Below are positions 9,091 to 18,330 of a DNA stretch of 64,000 nucleotides, piece after piece. Both the position numbers and the translations under genes were made by a program. Each line of letters starts with the position of its first letter. Within the stretch, counting starts at the first letter, position 1. Under the pieces are notes generated by a model, which had not been told where the DNA came from, did not search any database, and saw only the letters and a program-made list of their open reading frames with translations. The DNA lies in assembly GCA_030427385.1 (NCBI GenBank), contig JAUHWR010000001.1:1918042-1982041 (forward strand). The letters are read 5' to 3'. The DNA comes from Alphaproteobacteria bacterium (GTDB taxonomy: Bacteria > Pseudomonadota > Alphaproteobacteria > Micavibrionales > Micavibrionaceae).

Positions 9091-9924
9091 ATGCTAAAAA
9101 AAAGGATGAGCACACATCCCCTAAAATCACCGCGCATCTTAGCTATCGCCAATCAAAAGGGCGGCGTTGGCAAAACGACTACGGCTGTAAATCTCGCTAC
9201 GGCGCTTGCGGCCTGTGACCAAAAGGTTTTATTGGTTGACCTTGACCCACAGGGAAATGCCTCCACGGGACTTGGTGTACCGCGGACAAACACGCTCAAG
9301 ACCGTTTACCATATTATATTTAAAGAGCATTCCTTAGAGGATGCCGTCACCCAAAGTAAAATACCCAATTTATCCCTTCTGCCATCATCTATGCATTTGG
9401 CGGGCGCGGAAATTGAGTTGGCAGGAGAATCCAAACGTGAAACACGTCTATATGACGCGCTGCGAACAGCATATGACTATGATTACATTATTATTGATTG
9501 CCCGCCCTCACTAAGTTTGCTGACAATTAATGCTTTTGTTGCCGCTCACGGTATTATTGTACCGCTTCAGTGTGAATTTTATGCGCTGGAGGGGCTTAGC
9601 CAACTAACCAAAACCATTGAACGCGTTCAAGCGAATTTAAATAAGGATCTAATTATTCACGGCATTTTATTAACCATGTTTGATACCCGCAATAGCCTCT
9701 CCATGCAGGTTGCACGCGATGTCAGAGAGCATTTCGGTAGACGGGTTTATAAAACCATTATTCCCCGCAATGTGCGCCTATCCGAAGCGCCGTCCTATGG
9801 GCTACCTGCTATTATTTATGACACGAAATGCGCGGGATCACAGGCTTATATTCGCCTAGCATCGGAAATTATCCGCCGCGAAAAAGAAGACAACCGTAAT
9901 CAAACAAATAGAAAGGCCGCCTAA
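9091..9924 (+). CDS. parA: Chromosome-partitioning ATPase ParA
   Basis: Dimeric nucleoid-bound ATPase that moves ParB-parS complexes apart. The deviant Walker A motif KGGVGKTT is at residues 23-30, followed by LVDLDPQGNASTGLG and the Walker B-like YIIIDCPPSLSLLT; FDTRNSLSMQV and NVRLSEAPSYGLP are typical of chromosomal ParA/Soj. There is no N-terminal DNA-binding extension as in plasmid ParA proteins. An in-frame ATG at 9106 also fits; neither start has a convincing ribosome-binding site, so the N terminus may be five residues shorter. The stop codon overlaps the parB start by one base (TAATG), implying coupled translation. Confidence 0.98.
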   Translation: MLKKRMSTHPLKSPRILAIANQKGGVGKTTTAVNLATALAACDQKVLLVDLDPQGNASTGLGVPRTNTLKTVYHIIFKEHSLEDAVTQSKIPNLSLLPSSMHLAGAEIELAGESKRETRLYDALRTAYDYDYIIIDCPPSLSLLTINAFVAAHGIIVPLQCEFYALEGLSQLTKTIERVQANLNKDLIIHGILLTMFDTRNSLSMQVARDVREHFGRRVYKTIIPRNVRLSEAPSYGLPAIIYDTKCAGSQAYIRLASEIIRREKEDNRNQTNRKAA

Positions 9925-10826
9925 TGAGTGATAGTGCGTTAAACCCAAAAAGACGCGGTCTAGGTAGAGGCTTAGATGCCCTGTTTGAAAGTGAAGAAAC
10001 ATCCTATGATACCACGCAGGACAATTCAGCGACTGCCGCAACATCCGCCGCCAGAAAAACGGTTGGCATGGAGCAACTCTATCCGAATGCCAAGCAACCG
10101 CGTAAATTTTTCCGCAAAGAGGCCATTGAAGAACTGGCTTCTTCATTAAAAGAATATGGCATTTTGCAGCCTCTATTGGTGCGTCCGGGTGCCAATGAAA
10201 ACACCTATGAGATTATCGCGGGCGAACGACGCTGGCGGGCGGCGCAAATGGCGCAATTGCATGAAATCCCCGTCATTATAAAGGATTTTGACGATTCCGA
10301 AACGTTGCAAGTCGGGTTGGTAGAAAATCTGCAAAGAGAAGATTTAAACCCCATCGAAGAGGCATTGGGATATCAAAATCTGATTGAAGAATTCGGGCAT
10401 ACCCAAAAAGATGTGGCCGTTATGGTTGGCAAAAGTCGCTCTCAAGTAACCAATATGTTGCGCCTATTAACCTTGCCTGAATCCGTGCAAAATATGTTAG
10501 AACAAAACCAAATTTCAACGGGACATGCACGTGCCTTAATTGGTAATCCGGATGCTGAATTGTTAGCTAAAAAAATTCAGGACGAAGATTTTAGTGTGCG
10601 CGATATAGAAGCGTTAATGTCATCACCGGCTTCTTCCGCAAAATCGGCTCCGTCTGCTAAAAAGACGAAAGATCCGGACACACGCGCTTTGGAAAAAGAA
10701 ATTTCAGACACATTGGGAATGGCGGTTGATATTTCCGTCGGGAAGGGACATAAGGGCGATTTGAAAATATCCTTTAAGTCACTGGAACAACTGGACTTTT
10801 TGCTGCATAAACTTAGCCAGCATTAA
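9924..10826 (+). CDS. parB: Chromosome-partitioning protein ParB
   Basis: CTP-dependent DNA clamp that loads at parS. The N terminus has the GLGRGLDALFE motif proposed to stimulate ParA. The CTP-binding core shows QPRKFFRKEAIEELASSLKE and the GERRWRAAQMA motif, ENLQREDLNPIEEA follows, and the helix-turn-helix KDVAVMVGKSRSQVTNMLRLL recognises parS. A low-complexity Ser/Ala/Lys linker then joins a short C-terminal dimerisation domain (ALEKEISDTLGMAVDI to the end). The 300-residue length is standard. The last four bases overlap the convergent chvG gene. Six parS-like sites lie within 5.2 kb upstream. Confidence 0.98.
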   Translation: MSDSALNPKRRGLGRGLDALFESEETSYDTTQDNSATAATSAARKTVGMEQLYPNAKQPRKFFRKEAIEELASSLKEYGILQPLLVRPGANENTYEIIAGERRWRAAQMAQLHEIPVIIKDFDDSETLQVGLVENLQREDLNPIEEALGYQNLIEEFGHTQKDVAVMVGKSRSQVTNMLRLLTLPESVQNMLEQNQISTGHARALIGNPDAELLAKKIQDEDFSVRDIEALMSSPASSAKSAPSAKKTKDPDTRALEKEISDTLGMAVDISVGKGHKGDLKISFKSLEQLDFLLHKLSQH

Positions 10827-12394
10827 GCATGATAACGCTTTAATTTCACCACAAATCTGGCGCCGATGACGGTGTCGCCGGATTCAATATTTTCCGCATA
10901 GATCTTACCATCATGCGCTTCAATAATTTGCTTGGCAATGGCGAGACCAAGACCTGAATTTTGTTTAACATCATGGCTCATTGGACGATCTGTATAAAAA
11001 CGTTCGAATATCTTATTAAGCTGGCCAGCCGGAATGCCGGGCCCTTTATCTTCGATTAAAACCTTAACGCAGGCCGCATCAATTTTCATGATAATTTTGA
11101 TAGGCGTATTCTCCATATGAAAAGAAAGGGCGTTGGAAATTAAATTTTGAAAAACTTGACCCAGCGAGTCGCCCTTACCCAACACAAACGCGCTTTGTTG
11201 GTCAGGAAAGATCGTTTCTATCGGGCTATTTTCTCGATTATGTTCTTCCTTTTGACGGTCTATCGGGTTATGACATAGCGTGATAAGATCATTAATTAAT
11301 TGTTTTAGATCAATAACTTGATAACTATCGCGCGCCAAATCCGTATCGAGGCGAGAATGTCTGGAGATATCAGTAATCAAACGGTCAAGGCGATGCACAT
11401 CTTGCTCCATAATCTTTAACAGCCCGTCGCGATCTTCCTTTTTATTTACCTTTAATGCGGTTTCAATGGCGCTCCTTATGGAGGTAATCGGGTTTTTAAT
11501 TTCATGTGCCACATCCGCAGCAAAACTTTGGAATGAATCAAGACGGCTATCCAGAGCTACTGTCATCTGCCTTAAAATAATTGATAATTCCCCAATTTCA
11601 TCTTTGCGGTGGCTCATATCAGGAAGATCGGTCAAGCCGCGTTTTCCGCTACGAATATCTTCGGCGGCACGCCCCAATTTTTTAAGTGGTATGGCAATAA
11701 AGCTGGACAAATATACGGATAATAAAAAAGTTAAAATAATCACGGTTATAAAGGCTTTCATGATGTCACGCCTGACCTCATCAATGGCTTCGGTGATATG
11801 ATCACCTGCTGTGATAATAATAATTGCCTTAACGGGCGATGACGTACTATGAACCGGACGCGTTGCCGTCATTATAAAAGAATTTTCAAAGGTCCATGCC
11901 GATAATTCTTCCTTGCCGAACAAAGCCCCATCAACTTCCGGCAGAGTTGAAAATTGTAGCTCCGTAAGATCGGCAGGGAAAGGGGGCAGGGATGTTTGCA
12001 ATGGGTTTAAATAAACAAATAGCGCCGCAAATGTATCCGTGAAATTCATCACTTGCATGCTTTGATCGCTCTTTTTATCCGCATTCCAAAAGCTACCAAT
12101 GGAGGAAATCACTTCGCCATCTTCATTCAATAAAAACAGGCTGTTTCTATCCGGCCAATTAAGGGCTAGTTTTGATAGGCTATTGGGGTTTTCTTCTAAT
12201 AACACACTGATTAAACGTGTTTTTTCGCTCATATTGATAAAAGCTGTTTTAATCAGATTTTGTTTATATTTATCCAGATAGAAAATACCAAATCCCATAA
12301 TTAATAATGGAATAATATTCACCGCCATAATGACCAGCGTTAAACTGGATCCGCGACGTTTTTTAGCAAGGGGCAGAGGATCAGGCGGGGTCAT
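10823..12394 (-). CDS. chvG: ChvG-type sensor histidine kinase
   Basis: Membrane sensor kinase, 523 residues. One transmembrane helix near residues 18-38 and a second near 215-235 (FITVIILTFLLSVYLSSFIA) flank a periplasmic sensor domain of about 180 residues. A HAMP linker follows, then the dimerisation/phosphoacceptor box DVAHEIKNPITSIRSAIET with the phospho-histidine at H297, and an ATPase domain with the N box (NLISNAL), DKGPGIP and GLGLAIAKQIIEAHDG. The H-box wording and the partner's receiver sequence resemble the ChvG/ChvI (ExoS, BatS) system of alphaproteobacteria, which senses acidity and envelope stress. The start overlaps the end of the chvI gene by 14 bases, so the pair is translationally coupled. 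The specific signal is inferred from the family only. Confidence 0.88.
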   Translation of the reverse strand: MTPPDPLPLAKKRRGSSLTLVIMAVNIIPLLIMGFGIFYLDKYKQNLIKTAFINMSEKTRLISVLLEENPNSLSKLALNWPDRNSLFLLNEDGEVISSIGSFWNADKKSDQSMQVMNFTDTFAALFVYLNPLQTSLPPFPADLTELQFSTLPEVDGALFGKEELSAWTFENSFIMTATRPVHSTSSPVKAIIIITAGDHITEAIDEVRRDIMKAFITVIILTFLLSVYLSSFIAIPLKKLGRAAEDIRSGKRGLTDLPDMSHRKDEIGELSIILRQMTVALDSRLDSFQSFAADVAHEIKNPITSIRSAIETALKVNKKEDRDGLLKIMEQDVHRLDRLITDISRHSRLDTDLARDSYQVIDLKQLINDLITLCHNPIDRQKEEHNRENSPIETIFPDQQSAFVLGKGDSLGQVFQNLISNALSFHMENTPIKIIMKIDAACVKVLIEDKGPGIPAGQLNKIFERFYTDRPMSHDVKQNSGLGLAIAKQIIEAHDGKIYAENIESGDTVIGARFVVKLKRYHA

Positions 12395-13100
12395 CGCGGT
12401 ATTTATATCCTACGCCATATAGAGTTTCTATCCGGTCAAATGAATCATCCATTTGTTTGAATTTTTTGCGGATGCGTTTGATATGGGAATCAATGGTGCG
12501 ATCATCAACATACACATTATCGCCATAAGCGGTATCCATCAGCTGGTCACGTGTTTTTACATGACCGGGTCGCAAAACCAATGTTTTTAATAGTAAATAT
12601 TCCGTCACCGTCAAATTCAGCGGGCGCCCATACCATGTACATAAATGCCGGGAATCATCCAAAACCAGCTCACCACGTTCAATCTTTACCGGCAGGGGCT
12701 CATCGGCGCCAGAGGCTTGCGCGGAAGAAATTTCCTGACGTTTAATCAGAGCGCGTATACGGGCGATTAATAATTTTTGAGAAAATGGCTTGGTGATGTA
12801 ATCATCCGCACCGAGCCGAAAGCCCATCAACTCATCCACTTCGTCGTCTTTAGAGGTCAGCATGATAATCGGACCAGTATAATCCTGCGCGCGCAGCTTT
12901 TGTAATAGCTCCAGCCCGTCCATACGCGGCATTTTAACATCCAAAACCACCACATCGGTCGCTTGCTCCGCCAGCGCGGCATAGCCCGCCTCTCCGTCAT
13001 GATGAACATCAACGTTAAACCCCTCGGCCTTTAATGTCATTTTCAAAGAGGCCGTGATATTATGATCATCATCGATCAGTGTGATGTGCGGTGCGTTCAT
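12381..13100 (-). CDS. chvI: ChvI-type response regulator (OmpR/PhoB family)
   Basis: DNA-binding response regulator, 239 residues from the ATG at 13100. The receiver begins HITLIDDDHNI, the phospho-aspartate is D54 in VVLDVKMPRMDG, and LTSKDDEVDELMGFRLGADDYITKPFSQKLL is nearly diagnostic for ChvI orthologues. The C-terminal winged helix carries LTVTEYLLLKTLVLRPGHVKTRDQLMD and the recognition region VDDRTIDSHIKRIRKKF. The open frame reaches 13133, but that start would push the aspartate to position 65; the ATG at 13100 restores the usual spacing. chvG lies immediately downstream. The pair normally sits by pckA and PTS genes in Rhizobiales; here it adjoins parB. Confidence 0.9.
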   Translation of the reverse strand: MNAPHITLIDDDHNITASLKMTLKAEGFNVDVHHDGEAGYAALAEQATDVVVLDVKMPRMDGLELLQKLRAQDYTGPIIMLTSKDDEVDELMGFRLGADDYITKPFSQKLLIARIRALIKRQEISSAQASGADEPLPVKIERGELVLDDSRHLCTWYGRPLNLTVTEYLLLKTLVLRPGHVKTRDQLMDTAYGDNVYVDDRTIDSHIKRIRKKFKQMDDSFDRIETLYGVGYKYRDDPA

Positions 13101-13158
13101 AGAATTAAACATATCATATTTTGTAATGCACAAAAACTAAACAGATAATAGAAATTAA

Positions 13159-14523
13159 TTACATAAGTTCCATAAATCTCCCTGCGCTACAACCTATTCG
13201 CAAGGATGGTAAATCAGATTTATCAATAGACCTATCGTTCCATTGTGGAGTTTGGATTTCAAATTTTTTAGCTGCTCCTACAACAAGCGTAGTAATTCTA
13301 TCAGCAACATATTGGCATTGATTATCAGGAATAAAATCGGCTTTTGAAAGCTGAACAGCACGATCAACAATATCCTCCATAGTTTGATCTAATAATTCCT
13401 CGGTTCTATCTGTATTTAAGCCAATATTTTTACCAAAATTAAGCATAGCCTTTCTATTAATGCCAAGTTTTTTTCCTGCAACAGAAAGAGTTAGTCGACG
13501 AGTATTATCTTCCGAAGAAATATCGGATGTAACATCATAAGTAGGCGCAATCCGACGCGATAAAATTTCTTTACTATCCGGATCGAATTTAAAAAGCATA
13601 GAAATATTTTTCTTATGAAAATCGGTATCCTGAACAGCTACAGTTAAAATAATTCTTCTAAAATAATCTTCACGATCTTGATCTAAATCTGTAGAATATT
13701 TAGCAATCACTTTAAACAGCTTTTCATAGGATCCATTTGCTGCTTCCGTAAAATCTTCACCGCCCAAACTACAACCATCCTGCGTTAATAGCCAAGCTTC
13801 AGGCTTCTCATTATCAGAAATATCATATCGCTCAGATATTAAAGACGGATATTCTTCTTCATTAAGGTAAACTAAGGTGTTTTTAGCAGTCGAAAGACCA
13901 GCTGCCTCAGAAAGCTGCAAACAAAACCATTCATTAAAACATAAAGATTGTCTATATGCTTCTTGAGGTGGTAATTTTAAAAGATGAGTAAAAGAACCTC
14001 CCTCACTAGCTACATGAATACTATCCTTTCTAATCTCTATAGGAAGCTTAGTCTCATAACCTGAATAACGTGGCATAGCTCGTTGAGCCCAAAACCTTCT
14101 GATTTTATCAATAAACTCACCTGATGAACATGGAGTTTCACCAAAATAAATAAAATTACTAAAAGGAGAATTTGTTTTATTAGTTAATTTCTCCCCATGA
14201 AAATCTAAAGAAACATGATCATCTTGATGAAAATCACCATTGGTTATTGTAATATTTGAAAGGAAACGAGAAACGGGTCTTCTAAAACGATAAACAGGAT
14301 CATTGCAAGCTGCATCATTACCGACTGCTTCGTTAAAAATTTGCTTCATCATACCTTGTGGGCGCAAATTTTCTAAAAAATTAGGCGTGCCAGATTGACT
14401 TGTGGGAAAGATAGCATCAGAAAAAGGCTCATGAAATTGAAAATTCTTAACTGAAAGAGCTTCTCCTGTTTCAAATGTCCCAACAGCTTCTCCATACCAG
14501 CGTAATGTAAGGTTTTTTGTCAT
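13159..14523 (-). CDS. HipA-like Ser/Thr kinase, orphan
   Basis: 454 residues resembling HipA toxins, protein kinases that phosphorylate targets such as glutamyl-tRNA synthetase. Evidence: an N-terminal subdomain with FLENLRPQGMMKQI, the SGYETKLPIEI stretch equivalent to the HipA SGVQ-K loop, THLLKLPPQEAYRQSLCFNEW, SLISERYDI, the catalytic loop QDTDFHKKNISM with D301 as probable catalytic Asp, and the metal-binding APTYDVTSD. No HipB-type antitoxin gene is adjacent on either side; the spaces hold only chvI (58 bp away) and the end of folC. The gene and its flanks are more AT-rich than the neighbours, which suggests acquisition. Activity cannot be inferred, because many HipA-domain proteins are not toxins. 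Confidence 0.85.
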   Translation of the reverse strand: MTKNLTLRWYGEAVGTFETGEALSVKNFQFHEPFSDAIFPTSQSGTPNFLENLRPQGMMKQIFNEAVGNDAACNDPVYRFRRPVSRFLSNITITNGDFHQDDHVSLDFHGEKLTNKTNSPFSNFIYFGETPCSSGEFIDKIRRFWAQRAMPRYSGYETKLPIEIRKDSIHVASEGGSFTHLLKLPPQEAYRQSLCFNEWFCLQLSEAAGLSTAKNTLVYLNEEEYPSLISERYDISDNEKPEAWLLTQDGCSLGGEDFTEAANGSYEKLFKVIAKYSTDLDQDREDYFRRIILTVAVQDTDFHKKNISMLFKFDPDSKEILSRRIAPTYDVTSDISSEDNTRRLTLSVAGKKLGINRKAMLNFGKNIGLNTDRTEELLDQTMEDIVDRAVQLSKADFIPDNQCQYVADRITTLVVGAAKKFEIQTPQWNDRSIDKSDLPSLRIGCSAGRFMELM

Positions 14524-14603
14524 AATAAAAATGGTCTCTTAATAATTTTATAGTTAATTTTTAACATAAATAAGTTAAAAAAATCAATGTTTTAATATTC
14601 TCA

Positions 14604-15884
14604 TTAAAAATAATTATACAAACTCCCACATATGAGAATTTTGGCGGGGGTGGGGGATTTTGTGAGGGTTGTGATCATGTCCGTCAAATCATCACCGATT
14701 GAAAATTGGGTCAGGGAGGCGGCATAGGGGTTTAAAACCTGTATCACGCCGTTCATGTCCTTATTTTCCTTCATGCCGAGCAAAATATGGACGGGCTGGG
14801 TTGGGTTTGGATCATGTTGCCAGTGATCCAGAATGGCGGCGATGGTTTGTGCGCCGGCGACGTTATGGGCGGCATCGAACCATAATTCCCATCCCTGTGG
14901 CAAGAGGGCGGCATAGGCGCCGCGGGTGATCCGCTCCATTCGTCCCGGCCAATGAATATGTTGCAATCCCATAGCGCATGATGCATCAGATACAGGCAAT
15001 ATGGGCGCGATAATCTGTAAACATGCCAAAACCGCGCCTGCATTTTGCACTTGATGCGCGCCGATTAAATTAGGCAGCGGATAACATGCAGAGCGTACAA
15101 GCGGATGGGCAGAAATTAGCCGCATTTGATCATCCGAAGTAATCTCACTTTTGAAATCCAGATCCGCACAAAGTAACGGCGCGTTTAATGCGCTGGCTTG
15201 TTCACGAAAAACGGGCATCGCCTCAGGGGATTGGATGCCCAAAATACATGGTACGCCTGCCTTGATGATACCGGCTTTTTCCCCTGCAATTTTCGGCAAA
15301 TTATCGCCCAGAAATTCCATGTGATCATACGAAACCGGGGTAATTACCGTTGCCACGGGCGCAGCAATTATATTGGTACAATCCAGACGGCCGCCCATCC
15401 CCGTTTCCAATAACACCACATCGGCAGGACAGCGCGCGAACGCCAAAAATGCCAAGGCGGTGGTAAATTCAAAAAAGGTAACAGGATTATCCCCGTTTTT
15501 AGTAAAAATCTCATCGAGAAGCGTGTTCAAATTATCATCGCTGATATTTGCGCCGCGTGCATCCATTTGTCCGCGTGATGATCCCAGATAGATACGTTCA
15601 TTAAAGGTTAAAAGATGCGGGGAAGTATAGGCATGAACGCGATAGCCTTCTGCTTCCAGGATGCTGCGAAGCATGGCAATGGTGGAGCCTTTGCCGTTCG
15701 TTCCCGCAACATGAATTACGGGAGGTAAGCTAAGGTGCGGATTGCCGAGACGCTTTAGTAATTCAACGTAAAAGCTGTTATCTTCAAAGTTAACGCGTCC
15801 CGCACTTTCACGGCGCAATTGAAAAATATGCTGCAACTTTTGCTGCAGCGTCTGGTTGGGGTGGAGAACATCTTCATCATGCAT
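14604..15884 (-). CDS. folC: Bifunctional dihydrofolate synthase/folylpolyglutamate synthase
   Basis: Adds glutamate to dihydropteroate and to tetrahydrofolates. The Mur-ligase-like ATP loop VIHVAGTNGKGSTIAMLRSIL is clear, followed by YTSPHLLTFNERI, LLETGMGGRLDCTN, TPVSYDHMEFLG, the lysine region IAGEKAGIIKAGVP, and WELWFDAAHNVAGAQ. The end is unusual: after ILICGSLY, where most FolC proteins continue with a short helix, this one reads NYF and stops. The AT-rich DNA of the hipA-like gene begins at exactly that point. The gene follows accD and trpA in the same direction, a common alphaproteobacterial order. Confidence 0.96.
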   Translation of the reverse strand: MHDEDVLHPNQTLQQKLQHIFQLRRESAGRVNFEDNSFYVELLKRLGNPHLSLPPVIHVAGTNGKGSTIAMLRSILEAEGYRVHAYTSPHLLTFNERIYLGSSRGQMDARGANISDDNLNTLLDEIFTKNGDNPVTFFEFTTALAFLAFARCPADVVLLETGMGGRLDCTNIIAAPVATVITPVSYDHMEFLGDNLPKIAGEKAGIIKAGVPCILGIQSPEAMPVFREQASALNAPLLCADLDFKSEITSDDQMRLISAHPLVRSACYPLPNLIGAHQVQNAGAVLACLQIIAPILPVSDASCAMGLQHIHWPGRMERITRGAYAALLPQGWELWFDAAHNVAGAQTIAAILDHWQHDPNPTQPVHILLGMKENKDMNGVIQVLNPYAASLTQFSIGDDLTDMITTLTKSPTPAKILICGSLYNYF

Positions 15885-15926
15885 GGTTAAGGCTTCCCCA
15901 TCACAAAAATTGCGCCTGTCAAATAA

Positions 15927-16805
15927 TTAAGCAATCGCTTTCAGGGCCGTTTGTTTTGGTTCCATGAGAAGAGATAAAATCCGTGCCAAGGTGTCTTTTT
16001 GCTCGGCTCTGGGAACAACCATATCGACCATACCATGTTCCAAAAGATATTCAGCGGTTTGAAATCCTTCGGGCAAATCCTCGCGTACAGTTTCTTTAAT
16101 CACGCGCGGGCCAGCAAATCCGATCATTGCGCCCGGCTCGGCGATATGGATATCACCAACCATCGCAAAAGACGCAGACACACCGCCCGTGGTGGGGTCG
16201 GTTAAAATTACAATATAGGGCAACCCCTCATCCTTTACCATTTCCACCGCCACGATTGATCGTGGCATTTGCATCAGGGACATCATCCCCTCTTGCATTC
16301 TGGCGCCGCCCGATGACGGAATTGCGATAAAGGCAGCATTTTCCTTAACGGCTGTTTCGGCGGCGGTTACCAAACCCTCACCAACGGCGGCCCCCATTGA
16401 CCCCCCCATAAAGAAGAAATCAAATGCGGCTATCACAACCTTTTGCCCGCCGATTTTACCGGAAGCGACAATAATCGCATCCTGACGTCCGGTTTTTGCC
16501 CGAGACTCTTTCAAGCGCGCGCTGTAATATTTTTTATCTTTGAATTTAAGCGGATCTTCGGTGACTTTAGGTACCTTAATCTCTTTATATTTACCGTCAT
16601 CAAAATAGGCGGCAAGCCGGTCGAATGCCTCCCACTTCATGTGATGCCCACAATGCGAGCACACATTGTTATTTTCTTTGAATTCACTGTGAAATAACAT
16701 GCCTTCACAAGATGTACATTTCACCCATAGATTATCCGGCACATCCTTTGAGGTGCCCACAATCGAATTAATCCGCGGACGGATAAAATTAGTTAACCAG
16801 TTCAT
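15927..16805 (-). CDS. accD: Acetyl-CoA carboxylase carboxyltransferase subunit beta
   Basis: Beta subunit of the carboxyltransferase that makes malonyl-CoA for fatty-acid synthesis; it pairs with AccA, which is not in this window. An N-terminal zinc ribbon is intact with C30-x2-C33 and C49-x2-C52. The crotonase-like core shows IPSSGGARMQEGMMSLMQMPR, ILTDPTTGGVSASFAMVGD and MIGFAGPRVIKETVREDLPEGFQTAEYL. At 292 residues it has the usual length. It lies between trpA and folC on the same strand, with 42 bp to folC, and probably shares their transcript. Confidence 0.98.
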   Translation of the reverse strand: MNWLTNFIRPRINSIVGTSKDVPDNLWVKCTSCEGMLFHSEFKENNNVCSHCGHHMKWEAFDRLAAYFDDGKYKEIKVPKVTEDPLKFKDKKYYSARLKESRAKTGRQDAIIVASGKIGGQKVVIAAFDFFFMGGSMGAAVGEGLVTAAETAVKENAAFIAIPSSGGARMQEGMMSLMQMPRSIVAVEMVKDEGLPYIVILTDPTTGGVSASFAMVGDIHIAEPGAMIGFAGPRVIKETVREDLPEGFQTAEYLLEHGMVDMVVPRAEQKDTLARILSLLMEPKQTALKAIA

Positions 16806-16887
16806 GGGGTAGTTTTAGCATAAGAGGTATAAAATAAGAAAGCACAAATAATAGAACGCTCCTAAGGGTTACTTATGAGCATTAATC

Positions 16888-17676
16888 CTATAATGCTCCC
16901 CTTAACGCGCCAACCTTTTCATAGATACGGGGTTTGGCGCCGTGGGCATGGTCTTCGATTTCGCTGACCAAAGCCGAGCCGACAACGATGGCATCGGCGG
17001 CGTCTTTAAAAGCGGCGGCATCTTCGGGGGTTTTAATGCCAAATCCCACCGCAATCGGCAAATCGGTTTTGGTTTTAATGTGGCGGATGTGCGCGCTGAC
17101 GGCTTGTGTATCCGCACTGGCGGTGCCGGTAACGCCGGTAATGGAGACATAATATAAAAAACCGGATGCATTCTCGATAACGGTAGCCAAACGGTCATCT
17201 TCGGTCACGGGGGTGACCAAACGGATCATATCAATATCCGCCGCTTTGGCATGAACGGCCAGCTCGGCATCTTCCTCGGGGGGCAGATCAACAATAATCA
17301 AGCCATCGACGCCCGCATCGCGCGCATCACGGATAAAATCTTCGCAGCCATAGCGATATACCGGATTAAAATAGCCCATCAGCACAATCGGTGTCTCGTT
17401 ATTTTGGACGCGAAAGTTGCGTACCATCTCCAGAGTATTGGTCATGGTCATACCGCCCGCCAAGGCACGTTGCGTTGCCGCCTGGATCGTCGGGCCATCC
17501 GCCATGGGATCGGTGAACGGCATGCCCAGTTCAATAATATCTGCGCCCGCATCCGCCAAACCATTCAAAATATCCTGTGAGACGGCCTGATCCGGGTCAC
17601 CCGCCGCGATGTAGGTAATAAGCGCGGAGCGGTTTTTGCGTTGCAGGGATTGAAAGGTTGTTTGTAGTCTGCTCAT
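16888..17676 (-). CDS. trpA: Tryptophan synthase alpha subunit
   Basis: Cleaves indole-3-glycerol phosphate to indole, which is passed to TrpB. The catalytic Glu and Asp lie in ADIIELGMPFTDPMADGPTIQAA; the barrel continues with VLMGYFNPVYRYG, GVDGLIIVDLPPEE, LVTPVT, FLYYVSITGVTG and the phosphate loop IAVGFGIKTPEDA. Length is 262. In many alphaproteobacteria the order is trpF-trpB-trpA-accD-folC. Here nothing resembling trpB or trpF precedes it; a lone receiver gene occupies that position, so its obligate partner must be encoded elsewhere. Confidence 0.98.
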   Translation of the reverse strand: MSRLQTTFQSLQRKNRSALITYIAAGDPDQAVSQDILNGLADAGADIIELGMPFTDPMADGPTIQAATQRALAGGMTMTNTLEMVRNFRVQNNETPIVLMGYFNPVYRYGCEDFIRDARDAGVDGLIIVDLPPEEDAELAVHAKAADIDMIRLVTPVTEDDRLATVIENASGFLYYVSITGVTGTASADTQAVSAHIRHIKTKTDLPIAVGFGIKTPEDAAAFKDAADAIVVGSALVSEIEDHAHGAKPRIYEKVGALRGAL

Positions 17677-17768
17677 CTGTCCTTTTTACAGAGGCAGGGG
17701 CAAAAATGCACGTGAAAAGTAGAACTAATCACGTTACAGATAGATACTTATATTTTTAATTCACATAA

Positions 17769-17783
17769 GGAGTGACTGTCCCT
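17769..17783. repeat. Single arm of the GTGACTGTCCC repeat
   Basis: GGAGTGACTGTCCCT lies in the 123-bp gap between the starts/ends of trpA and the lone receiver gene. Thirteen bases (GAGTGACTGTCCC) recur in the perfect inverted repeat at 24940-24983. Only one arm is visible here, so it could be a decayed copy or chance. Confidence 0.4.
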
Positions 17784-17799
17784 AGTTAATATATTCTTT

Positions 17800-18237
17800 T
17801 TAGCGGACAGCGCGGGCACGCTGTGGCTGATTTTCGTTTAATTTTGTTAAAATCAGATCGACTTCGTTTAGGAATTCCGGTTTCAGGAGGTAATCCTTAC
17901 AAATAAGTTTTGAAGCGCCCATGCGTAATACATTATTTTCAATTTTTGTGGTTTGCATTCCGGTAATGGCCAAAATTGGCGTTTCACCGTGAAATTTCTT
18001 GACCTCATGCACCGAGCCAGTACCGTAACCATCAGGCAAGTTCAAATCCATGATGACCAAATCATAATCATGCACTTTATAAATATCATACGCATGCTCC
18101 AAAGAACTGGCATATAATACTTCCAGAGCGGGATATTTTTCCAACAAGACTTGTTTGATCAGAAAATAGTCATAATGGCTATCTTCAATAACTAAAATTG
18201 TGAAATTAAATAACTTTCTATCAGACATATTTAGCAA
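17800..18237 (-). CDS. Single-domain response regulator
   Basis: A 145-residue protein (142 from the Met at 18228) consisting of a receiver domain only. The acidic pair is in ILVIEDSHYD, the phospho-aspartate is D64 in LVIMDLNLPDG, the switch Thr is in ILAITGM, and the conserved Lys is in LICKDYLLKP. A short basic tail (QPRARAVR-like) follows; there is no output domain. Such proteins act as phosphate shuttles or allosteric partners of kinases. No kinase is adjacent, so the partner is unknown; the window contains ChvG and a DivL-like protein, but nothing links them directly. It stands alone between trpA and hemH. Confidence 0.88.
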   Translation of the reverse strand: MLNMSDRKLFNFTILVIEDSHYDYFLIKQVLLEKYPALEVLYASSLEHAYDIYKVHDYDLVIMDLNLPDGYGTGSVHEVKKFHGETPILAITGMQTTKIENNVLRMGASKLICKDYLLKPEFLNEVDLILTKLNENQPQRARAVR

Positions 18238-18330
18238 TCTATTGTTCTGTTATTGCTTAGATTATAGATTGCTAATGTTAAAATTTATTTAAAATTTTAT
18301 ATATCATAGTATGCTTAAGAATATACATAA

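Noticed and set aside
9435-9444. ACGTGAAACA in parA, a possible seventh parS.
   Set aside because: It matches only the right ten bases of the palindrome; none of the six left bases match.
17981-17995. GTTTCACCGTGAAAT, resembling parS, in the lone receiver gene.
   Set aside because: An extra C breaks the palindrome spacing, and it lies far from the parS cluster.
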